NCBI GenBank assembly: GCA_016234655.1
Contig: JACRAU010000017.1
Location: 1 to 64,000 of the forward strand
DNA: 64,000 nucleotides
From: Betaproteobacteria bacterium
GTDB taxonomy: Bacteria; Pseudomonadota; Gammaproteobacteria; Burkholderiales; Thiobacillaceae
Direction: 5' to 3'
Shown here: positions 34,329-41,466 of the stretch, in pieces
Numbering within the stretch: position 1 is the first letter of the stretch
Layout of the letters: every line of letters starts with the position of its first letter
Notes under the pieces: generated by a model
The model's database searches: none
What the model saw: the letters and a program-made list of their open reading frames with translations, nothing else
What the model was told of the DNA's origin: nothing
Position numbers and translations under genes: made by a program

Positions 34329-34368
34329 GCTTGGCTCGCTTTCATGGTTCGACGATACTGAAATGGGC

Positions 34369-34430
34369 CTGTAGAAGCGAACCTTCTGGCCACGATGCAG
34401 GCGTGTTCGCTACAGGAAGGCTCGGCACGC
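34369..34430. repeat. Degenerate GGAGCGG-type palindrome
   Basis: CTGTAGAAGCGAACCTTCTG...CGATGCAGGCGTGTTCGCTACAGGAAGG is a worn copy of the palindrome inside the 28.4 kb element (arms and the CGATGCAGGCG centre are shared). It sits in the 188-bp divergent region before the MBL nuclease gene. Confidence 0.6.
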
Positions 34431-34516
34431 ATGGGATTGTGCCAAACCTGGGCGATGCCGGGTAGTGTGATAATCGCGCTTGACGCATCACGCGTTTCAT
34501 TCTGTTAAGGTGCTTC

Positions 34517-35962
34517 ATGCCCATGCGAATGACTTTCCACGGCGCGGCGCGCGAGGTGACCGGCTCTTGCTATCTGGTGGAGTCGGCCGGCCTGCGTTTC
34601 CTGGTCGATTGCGGCATGTTCCAGGGCGGCAAGGCGGCGGAGATCAAGAACCGGCATATGCCGAGCTTCGACCCCGAGGCCATCGACTTCGTCTTGCTCA
34701 CCCACGCCCATATCGACCACTCGGGCCTGATCCCGCGCCTGGTCAATTTGGGCTTTCGCGGCCCGGTCTATTGCACCTCGGCCACCGCCGACCTGCTGCA
34801 CGTGATGTGGCCGGATTCGGCCTTCATCCTGGAAAAAGAGGCCGAGTGGCGCAACTATGCCAAGCACAAGCGGCGCGGCGAGCTGAAGGGCGAGGCGGCG
34901 CCGCTGTATACCGTGGCCCAGGCCCAGGCCGCGCTCAAGCGCCTGGAGCGCATCGATTACGACCAGGACTTCCGGCCGCATGCGCGGGTGAGGGCCTGCT
35001 TTCGCGATGCCGGCCACATCCTGGGCGCGGCCATCGCCGAGGTCTGGCTGCAAGACGGCGAACGGACCGTGAAGTTGGTGTTCTCGGGCGACCTGGGCAT
35101 GCCCGGCCGGCCCCTGATGAACGACCCCGCGCCGGTCGAAGAGGCCGATTATCTCTTGGTCGAATCGACCTACGGCAACCGCTCGCACAAGAGCTACGAG
35201 GCGACTCTGCATGAATTCGTCGGCGCGCTGAACGAGACCCTGGTGCACAAGAAGGGCAATGTCATCATCCCGTCCTTCGCCGTCGGCCGTACCCAGGAGA
35301 TTCTCTTCTTGCTGACCGAGTTCATCCGCGAAGGACGCATTCCCACGCACACGGCGATCTTCGTCGATTCGCCCATGGCCACCGAGGCGACCGAGATCAC
35401 CCTCAGGCATCGGGCCGAGCTCGATGTCGACGGGCGCGAACTGCTGGCCTGGACCCGTGGCAACGGCGGCGGCCCCTATATCCGCTTCACCGAGAGCGTC
35501 GAGGATTCGATGGCCTTGAACAAGATCAGCCAGGGCGCGGTGATCATCTCGGCCTCGGGCATGTGCGACGCCGGGCGCGTCAAGCATCACCTCAAGTTCA
35601 ACCTGCCGCGGCCGGAATGCTCGGTGATCATCGCCGGCTTCCAGGCCCAGGGCACCCTGGGCCGCAAGCTGGTCGACGGCGCGCGCGGCGTGAAAATCTT
35701 CAAGGAATGGGTGCCGGTGCGGGCCGGCATCTATACCCTGGGCGGCCTGTCGGCCCACGCCGACCGCGATGCCTTGCTCGCCTGGCTGGGCCGGTTCAAG
35801 CAGCCGCCGCGCACGGTCTTCGTGGTGCATGGCGAAGAAGAGACCGCCATCGGTTTCGCCGACGCGGTGCGCAAGCGGTTCGACTGGCCGGTCGAGGTGC
35901 CGGTGGCCGGCGCGGTTTATGTGCTGGAAGGCGGCAAGGCCCGATTCGAGGGCATCCCATGA
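34517..35962 (+). CDS. MBL-fold/beta-CASP RNA exonuclease
   Basis: The 481-residue protein is a complete RNA-processing metallo-beta-lactamase. The first metal motif is LTHAHIDHSG (residues 61-70), followed by His in RDAGHILGA and Asp in FSGDLGMPG. A beta-CASP domain follows (VESTYGNRSH, IPSFAVGRTQEIL, SASGMCDAGRVKHHL). The RMMBL tail ends in GLSAHADRD and VFVVHGEEE. Such enzymes resemble CPSF73 and bacterial YSH1-like nucleases acting on RNA. It heads an operon with a small protein (12-base gap) and lutABC. Confidence 0.88.
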   Translation: MPMRMTFHGAAREVTGSCYLVESAGLRFLVDCGMFQGGKAAEIKNRHMPSFDPEAIDFVLLTHAHIDHSGLIPRLVNLGFRGPVYCTSATADLLHVMWPDSAFILEKEAEWRNYAKHKRRGELKGEAAPLYTVAQAQAALKRLERIDYDQDFRPHARVRACFRDAGHILGAAIAEVWLQDGERTVKLVFSGDLGMPGRPLMNDPAPVEEADYLLVESTYGNRSHKSYEATLHEFVGALNETLVHKKGNVIIPSFAVGRTQEILFLLTEFIREGRIPTHTAIFVDSPMATEATEITLRHRAELDVDGRELLAWTRGNGGGPYIRFTESVEDSMALNKISQGAVIISASGMCDAGRVKHHLKFNLPRPECSVIIAGFQAQGTLGRKLVDGARGVKIFKEWVPVRAGIYTLGGLSAHADRDALLAWLGRFKQPPRTVFVVHGEEETAIGFADAVRKRFDWPVEVPVAGAVYVLEGGKARFEGIP

Positions 35963-35974
35963 GGAGGACGGGCA

Positions 35975-36328
35975 ATGGAGCATGAGGTCGAATTGCTGGG
36001 GCGCGGCCTCGCCGTGCGATTGACGTCGGCGGCGGCGCGGGCCATCGAGACAAGGGCCACGCCCTTGCATGTGGAGATGGAGTTGTATTTCAGTTGCCTG
36101 ATCCGCAAGCGGGTGCGCTTCGACGTGCCGCCGCGCGGCGAGGCGGTCTTGCTGGGCGAGGGCCTCAGCCTGAGCTTCCGGCCGGTGATGGGCCGGGTGT
36201 GCGGCCTGGACGAGCACGACCCGGACAACCTGGCCGACCTGCCCACCGGCGAGCCGCAACGCTTCGTGCCGCGCTGGCTGACGCTGGACTATCGTAAAGG
36301 CCGGTGGCAGGGCGAGTTCGGTTATTAG
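35975..36328 (+). CDS. Conserved hypothetical protein, 117 residues
   Basis: I do not recognise a named family. The protein is a single small domain with VEMELYFSCLIRKRVRF, GLSLSFRPVMGR and PRWLTLDYRKGRWQGEFGY, mixed beta strands ending in an aromatic C-terminus. There is no signal or membrane segment and no catalytic pattern. It is fixed between the MBL nuclease (12 bases upstream) and lutA (10 bases downstream), so it is clearly co-transcribed with them. Confidence 0.65.
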   Translation: MEHEVELLGRGLAVRLTSAAARAIETRATPLHVEMELYFSCLIRKRVRFDVPPRGEAVLLGEGLSLSFRPVMGRVCGLDEHDPDNLADLPTGEPQRFVPRWLTLDYRKGRWQGEFGY

Positions 36329-36338
36329 GGGTTTGCAT

Positions 36339-37085
36339 ATGCGCATCGCGCTGTTCGTCAGTTGCTTGGTCGATCTGTATCGGCCCAGCGTCGGTTTCGC
36401 AGCCGTCAAGTTGCTGGAAGGCCTGGGCGCCGAGGTCGTGGTGCCCGAGGGCCAGACCTGCTGCGGCCAGCCGGCCTTCAACAGCGGCGATCTCGCCGCC
36501 GCGCGCGACCTGGCCCGGCCGCTGATCGATACCCTGGCCGGCTTCGAGCATGTCGTGGTGCCGTCCGGCTCCTGCGCCGGCATGCTGGTCAAGTACTACC
36601 CCGAGCTGTTCGCCCACGAGCCCGAGTGGCTGGCCAAGGCCCGGACCTTGGCGCGGCACAGCCGCGAGCTGTCGGCCTTTCTCGCCGAGCACGGCGCGGT
36701 TATCGATGCGCGCCATGCCGGCCGGGTGGCCATGCACGACTCTTGCTCTTCGCGACGCGAGTTGAACGTGTTGGCCGAGCCGCGCCGGTTATTGAATGCG
36801 GTGGCGGGGCTTGAGCAAGTCGACATACCAGAGGCCGAGACCTGCTGCGGTTTCGGCGGCACCTTCTGCGTGAAGTACCCGGACATCTCGGCGCGCATGG
36901 TGTCGGACAAGGCCGAGGCGGTGATCAATAGCGGCGCCGATACCCTGGTCTCCGGCGACATGGGTTGCCTGCTCAACATCGCCGGCCGGCTGAAACGCAT
37001 GGAAAGCCCTGTGCGGGTGTATCACATCGCCGAGTTGTTGGCCGGCATGACCGACGCACCGGGCATCGGCGAGGGCGAGCGATGA
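36339..37085 (+). CDS. lutA: L-lactate oxidation protein LutA
   Basis: The 248-residue protein has two CCG domains: GQTCCGQPAFNSGD near residue 46 with its partner cysteines, and ETCCGFGGTFCVKYPD near residue 167. This is the LutA/YkgE architecture, which binds an Fe-S cluster between CCG motifs. With LutB and LutC it oxidises L-lactate to pyruvate. ATG 36339 is used; TTG 36333 is in frame upstream. An ATGA overlap couples it to lutB. Confidence 0.9.
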   Translation: MRIALFVSCLVDLYRPSVGFAAVKLLEGLGAEVVVPEGQTCCGQPAFNSGDLAAARDLARPLIDTLAGFEHVVVPSGSCAGMLVKYYPELFAHEPEWLAKARTLARHSRELSAFLAEHGAVIDARHAGRVAMHDSCSSRRELNVLAEPRRLLNAVAGLEQVDIPEAETCCGFGGTFCVKYPDISARMVSDKAEAVINSGADTLVSGDMGCLLNIAGRLKRMESPVRVYHIAELLAGMTDAPGIGEGER

Positions 37086-38503
37086 AACCGAGCTCGCACG
37101 CCTTCGCTGAAAACGCGCGCCGAGCCCTGCACGACGCCACCTTGCAGCAGGCCCTGGCCAAGGCCGGGGTCGGCTTCGTCGACAAGCGGCGCGGCGCCAT
37201 AGCCGGCTTGCCGGAGTTCGAGGCGCTGCGCGAGGCGGGCCGCGCGATCAAGGACCATAGCCTGGCCAACCTCGACCATTACCTTGCCCGCTTCGAGCAA
37301 CAGGTCACGGCCGGCGGCGGCCAGGTGCATTGGGCCGAAACGCCGGCGCAGGCCTGCGCCGCCGTGCTCGACATCTGCCAACAGGCCGGCGCGCGGATGA
37401 TCGCCAAGGGCAAGTCCATGGTCGGCGAGGAGATCGCGGTCAACGACGCGCTGGAGGCCGCCGGTTACGAGGTGGTCGAGACCGACCTGGGCGAATACAT
37501 CATCCAGATCGCGCACGAGCCGCCCAGCCACATCATCGCGCCGGCGGTGCACAAGACCCGTGGCCAGATCGCCGCGCTGTTCGAAGCCCTGCACCATCGA
37601 CCTGGGCTGACCCGGCCGCTGGAGACGGTGCCGCAAATTGTCGACGAGGCGCGGCAGATACTGCGCGACAAGTTCCTCGCGGCCGATGTCGGCATCACCG
37701 GCGCCAACTTTCTGATCGCCGAGACCGGTTCCACCGTCATCGTCACCAACGAGGGCAATGGCGATCTCTCCGCCACCCTGCCGCGGGTGCACATCGTGCT
37801 CGCCAGCATCGAGAAGGCGGTGCCGACGCTGGAAGATGCCTCGGTGCTGCTGCGCTTGCTCGCGCGCAGCGCCACCGGCCAGGAGATCACCAGCTACACC
37901 ACCTTCTTCACCGGGCCGCGCCGGGCCGATGACCTGGATGGGCCGGAAGAATTCCACGTGGTGCTGGTCGACAACGGCCGCAGCCAGATGCTGGGCGGCG
38001 CCTATCACGAGATGCTGCGCTGCATCCGCTGCGGCGCCTGCCTGAACCACTGCCCGGTCTACGGCGCGGTCGGCGGCCATGCCTACGGCTGGGTCTATCC
38101 GGGGCCGATGGGCGCGGTGCTCACGCCGCTCATGGTCGGTTTGAAAGAAGGCCGGCCGCTGCCCAACGCCTCGACCCTGTGCGGCCGCTGCGAAGCGGTC
38201 TGCCCGATGTCGATTCCGTTGCCGAAGATGCTGCGCGAGCACCGGCGGCGCGAGTTCGTGCAAGGCCTTACGCCGCCGCGCGGTCGCTGGGCCTTGGCGG
38301 CCTGGGCCTATGGCGCGCGGCGGCCTTGGCTCTATCGCAAGCTCGGTCGTTGGATGGTAGCCATGCTGAAATTAATGAGCGGTGGGCGCGGCCGTTTTCG
38401 CAGCCTGCCCTTCGCCGGGGCCTGGACCGCCGCGCGCGACTTGCCGGCACCGCAGGGCGGCACCTTCATGGACCAATGGCAGCGGAGGAAGCATCATGGT
38501 TGA
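37082..38503 (+). CDS. lutB: L-lactate oxidation iron-sulfur protein LutB
   Basis: The 473-residue protein joins a LUD domain (about 60-290, with GKSMVGEEIAVNDAL and ITGANFLIAETGSTVIVTNEGN) to a ferredoxin-like region with two [4Fe-4S] motifs, CIRCGACLNHCP and CGRCEAVCP. This matches LutB/YkgF in full length. It is the electron-transfer core of the LutABC lactate dehydrogenase complex. It overlaps lutA by four and lutC by eight bases, so the three proteins are made together. Confidence 0.92.
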   Translation: MKPSSHAFAENARRALHDATLQQALAKAGVGFVDKRRGAIAGLPEFEALREAGRAIKDHSLANLDHYLARFEQQVTAGGGQVHWAETPAQACAAVLDICQQAGARMIAKGKSMVGEEIAVNDALEAAGYEVVETDLGEYIIQIAHEPPSHIIAPAVHKTRGQIAALFEALHHRPGLTRPLETVPQIVDEARQILRDKFLAADVGITGANFLIAETGSTVIVTNEGNGDLSATLPRVHIVLASIEKAVPTLEDASVLLRLLARSATGQEITSYTTFFTGPRRADDLDGPEEFHVVLVDNGRSQMLGGAYHEMLRCIRCGACLNHCPVYGAVGGHAYGWVYPGPMGAVLTPLMVGLKEGRPLPNASTLCGRCEAVCPMSIPLPKMLREHRRREFVQGLTPPRGRWALAAWAYGARRPWLYRKLGRWMVAMLKLMSGGRGRFRSLPFAGAWTAARDLPAPQGGTFMDQWQRRKHHG

Positions 38504-39143
38504 TGCCCGTGCCGCCATCCTCGGCCGCCTGGCCAAGGCCCTGCGCCACGACACTGCGGCGGATGCGCCGGCCGTCGTCCAGCGTCTGAACGAAAAGGCG
38601 CGCGGGCCGCAACCGCAATGGCCGGAATCGATGCGCGAGCGTTTCCTGGCCAAGCTGGCCAAGGTGTCGGCCACTCATGCCGAATTGGGCAGCCGTGCAG
38701 AGATCGTCCAGGCGGTCGGTGCTTACCTTGCCGCACAAAACCTACCGAACCACCTGACGGCGGCGCCGCACTCGCTGTTGAACGAGGTCGCGTGGCCGAA
38801 CGATTGGCGGCTTGAACAGCGCCGGGCACGGGGCGAGGATCGGCTCGGCCTCGCCGTGGCCTTCTGCGCCATCGCCGAGACCGGCAGCCTGATGTTGCTG
38901 GCCGGGCCGGACAGCCCGACCACGCTGAACTTCCTGCCCGACGATTTTCTGTGTCTGTTGCCGGAGAGCCGCATCGTGCCGCGCATGGAAGACGCCTGGG
39001 CGCTCCTGCGCCAGGAACGCGGCGCCATGCCGCGTGCGGCCAACATCGTCACCGGCCCGTCGCGCACGGCCGATGTCGAGCAGACCATACAGCTCGGCGC
39101 CCACGGTCCGCGCCGGCTGCACGTGCTGTTGCTGCGCGGCTAG
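38496..39143 (+). CDS. lutC: L-lactate oxidation protein LutC
   Basis: The 215-residue protein is a stand-alone LUD domain with VAFCAIAETGSLMLLAGPDSPTTLNFLPD, the conserved LutC/YkgG core, and GPSRTADVEQTIQLGAHGP close to the end. It completes the LutABC set. GGAGGA stands seven bases before the ATG inside the end of lutB. The operon ends here and is followed by a REP element. Confidence 0.9.
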   Translation: MVDARAAILGRLAKALRHDTAADAPAVVQRLNEKARGPQPQWPESMRERFLAKLAKVSATHAELGSRAEIVQAVGAYLAAQNLPNHLTAAPHSLLNEVAWPNDWRLEQRRARGEDRLGLAVAFCAIAETGSLMLLAGPDSPTTLNFLPDDFLCLLPESRIVPRMEDAWALLRQERGAMPRAANIVTGPSRTADVEQTIQLGAHGPRRLHVLLLRG

Positions 39144-39163
39144 TCCATGGCCGTCGAGAACTC

Positions 39164-39247
39164 GGGCGGTTTCGCGCAGCAAGCCGCCGAATGTGGCGAA
39201 TGAATCGCCTTTTTGTTCGGCGCGGTGCCGCGCGACCGCGCCCTACG
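39164..39247. repeat. REP element after lutC
   Basis: The block has GGGCGGTTTCGCGCAGCAAGCCGCCGAATG-type hairpin arms and a second part GGCGCGGTGCCGCGCGACCG ending in CGCCCTAC. The same two-part order occurs in the units before the RAYT gene (REP, then GGCGCAGTGCTGCGCGACTG and CGCCCTAC). It is probably a mobilised copy of that unit's head. Confidence 0.75.
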
Positions 39248-39304
39248 GGGTGGCGCCAAACTAAGAAACGAGGTCCGCGTGCGGTTCTGGCTTGGCCTGC
39301 CAGG

Positions 39305-40597
39305 TCAAGCGGCAGAATCGAAACGCAGCCGGCAATAGGTCTCGCGCGTCAGCGCCACGGCCAGCACGGCGCCGAGGGCGCTGAGGCCCAGCCAGGTAAA
39401 GGCGGCGTGATAGGCGGCGGCGTCGTAGATACGCACGCCTTCGATCAGGCTGCCTTGCCAGTGGCGGTCGAGCACCCAGCCCAGGCCGCTTTGCTGGATG
39501 GCGGCGAAGCCCAGCACCGACATGTTGACCACGCCGCCGACCGTGCCGGCCGCGCCGGGGTGGTTGACCTCGCGCGAGAAGGCGAAGCCGATGATGAGCG
39601 CGCCGGAGAAGAAGCCGATGCCGGCGAACAGCGGATACAGCGCGTTTTCCGAAAGGCCGTCCACGAACAGGAAGGTCGCCCACAGCAGGGCGCTGGCCAG
39701 CGTCGCCGCGAGGTAGGGCAGCTTGCGCCGGCCCATGCGGTCGGACAGGGCGCCGAGCAGCGGGCCGCCGACGGCGAAGCCGAGCAGCATGGCGGTGGTG
39801 AAGCCGGCCGCGTGGCTGCGTGCCATGCCGTGCACCTGCGTGAGATAGGGCACGCCCCAGAGGCCGGCGAAGGTGAGGATGGGCGCGGCGATCAGGCCGC
39901 CGGCCAGGAACAAGAGCCAGGTCTCGGGCTCCATGATCACCAGTTTCAGCGCGCGGCCCGCCGACATGCCATAGTGTGCCTCGGGGTGGGCGTGGCTGGC
40001 GTAGCCGCGCTCGCTCGGGTCGTCGCGCACCCAGAGCCAGACCGCGAGGGCGAGCAGCAGGGTGGCGCCGGCGCTGGCGAGGATGGCGCCGCGCCAACCG
40101 ATGCCGCTAACCGCCTCGGATAGCGGTATGCCGGCCAGCGCGCCGCCGAGGTTGCCGATCAGGAGCGAGATGCCGGTGACGGTGGCGAAGCGGTTGGTGG
40201 GAAACCAGTGCCCGGCGAGTTTCATGCAGGCGACGAAGGCGACGGCGAACGAGGCGCCGAGCAGGCCGCGCGCGATATAGGCCAGCCACAGGCTGTCGGC
40301 CTGGGCGAACAGCAGGGTGCCGACGGCGGCGACCACGGCGGCGGCGGTGGCCAGCCGGCGCGGGCCGACCGCATCCGACAGCAGGCCGCTCGGGATCTGC
40401 ATGACGGCATAGGTGTAGAAGAAGATCGCGGACAGGTTGCCGAGCAGGGTGGCGGCGATCTGGAACTCGCGCATGAGTTCGTCGACCATCACCGCCGGCG
40501 CGACGCGCTGGAAATAGCCGACGAAGTAGATGCCGGCGAGCAGGCCCCAGGTCAGCCAGGCCAGCGCGACCGGCGGCGGCTGCCGCCGCTCAGTCAT
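39305..40597 (-). CDS. Major facilitator superfamily transporter
   Basis: The 430-residue carrier has twelve predicted membrane helices and MFS loops: GLLSDAVGPRRLAT after helix 2 and GALSDRMGRRKLPYL after helix 8. The general class resembles hexuronate/organic-anion MFS carriers (ACS-like). The substrate is not readable. It overlaps the IclR regulator by eight bases, so both are made from one message, divergent from the ThDP enzyme. A hydroxy-acid or acid-sugar substrate would suit the island. Confidence 0.85.
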   Translation of the reverse strand: MTERRQPPPVALAWLTWGLLAGIYFVGYFQRVAPAVMVDELMREFQIAATLLGNLSAIFFYTYAVMQIPSGLLSDAVGPRRLATAAAVVAAVGTLLFAQADSLWLAYIARGLLGASFAVAFVACMKLAGHWFPTNRFATVTGISLLIGNLGGALAGIPLSEAVSGIGWRGAILASAGATLLLALAVWLWVRDDPSERGYASHAHPEAHYGMSAGRALKLVIMEPETWLLFLAGGLIAAPILTFAGLWGVPYLTQVHGMARSHAAGFTTAMLLGFAVGGPLLGALSDRMGRRKLPYLAATLASALLWATFLFVDGLSENALYPLFAGIGFFSGALIIGFAFSREVNHPGAAGTVGGVVNMSVLGFAAIQQSGLGWVLDRHWQGSLIEGVRIYDAAAYHAAFTWLGLSALGAVLAVALTRETYCRLRFDSAA

Positions 40598-41375
40598 GTT
40601 TTGGTCGGCCGATGCCGGCCTCGTGCAGGCGCTCCGAGATGCGGCGCGCGGCCTCCTGGATCAGCGGCACCCATTCCTCGACCTGGCGCCGCTCGACCGG
40701 GGCGGAGATCGACAGGCCGGCGACGATGGCACCGGCGCTGTTGCGGATCAGCGCGCCGATGCAGCCGACGCCGATCTCGGCCTCTTCGTTGTCCAGGGCA
40801 TAGCCTTGCTTGTGGCAGCGCGAGGTCTCGCTCCACAGCTTGCTCGCGCTGGTGATGGTGTGGTCGGTGTAGGCGGGCAGGCCGGTGCGCGCGGCATAGG
40901 CCTTCACCGCATCGCGGCCGGCGGCGCCGAGCATCAGCTTGCCGACGGCGGTGACGTGCAGCGGCGCGTGGCTGCCGATCACCTGTTCCACCCGCATCAT
41001 GCGCCGGGGCGTGACCCGCTCGATGTAGACCACCTCGTCGCCCTCGTGCAGGGTCAGGTTCACCGTCTCCTCGACCTTGTTGCGCAGCCATTCCATGATC
41101 GGCCGCGCGACCTCGGGCAGGTTGGTGCCGCCCTGCAAGGCGCAGCCCCACTGCATGATCTTGCCGCCCATGCGGTACTGTCCGCCCTCGACCCGGTCGA
41201 TCAGGCCGTTGTCGGCGGCCGAGGACAGGATGCGGAAAGCGGTGGACGGATGCAGCCCGCTCTCGGCCGACAGCGTCTTCAGGCTGGCGCTGCCGCCGTT
41301 GCGCACCAGCGTCTCCAAGAGCGTGGCGAGCCGGTCGATGACCTGGATGCCGCTGCGGTTGTTGTCTGTCTTCAT
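40590..41375 (-). CDS. IclR-family transcriptional regulator
   Basis: The 261-residue regulator has the N-terminal winged helix (IDRLATLLETLVRNGGSASLKTLSAESGLHPSTAFRIL) and the IclR effector domain with HVTAVGKLMLG and a late GALIRNSAGAIVAGLSISAP. IclR proteins of this type sense small acids such as glyoxylate, pyruvate or aromatic acids; AllR of Escherichia coli controls glyoxylate genes. It is divergent from the ThDP enzyme gene across 91 bases that contain a perfect palindrome, so it is the likely controller of the downstream island. Confidence 0.9.
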   Translation of the reverse strand: MKTDNNRSGIQVIDRLATLLETLVRNGGSASLKTLSAESGLHPSTAFRILSSAADNGLIDRVEGGQYRMGGKIMQWGCALQGGTNLPEVARPIMEWLRNKVEETVNLTLHEGDEVVYIERVTPRRMMRVEQVIGSHAPLHVTAVGKLMLGAAGRDAVKAYAARTGLPAYTDHTITSASKLWSETSRCHKQGYALDNEEAEIGVGCIGALIRNSAGAIVAGLSISAPVERRQVEEWVPLIQEAARRISERLHEAGIGRPKHD

Positions 41376-41377
41376 CT

Positions 41378-41411
41378 TTTCACAATACGAGAACGATTAC
41401 GTATTGTGAAA
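41378..41411. promoter_or_regulatory. Probable IclR operator
   Basis: A perfect 12-base inverted repeat TTTCACAATACG (41378-41389) and CGTATTGTGAAA (41400-41411) with a ten-base spacer starts two bases before the iclR start codon as printed. It is the only symmetric site in the divergent region. Binding here would block iclR and affect the promoter of the island on the other side. Confidence 0.75.
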
Positions 41412-41466
41412 TAGTAGACCTTGCAATAAGGTCGGCGCAACAGGATTTTTCTTCAGGAGTTTTTCC

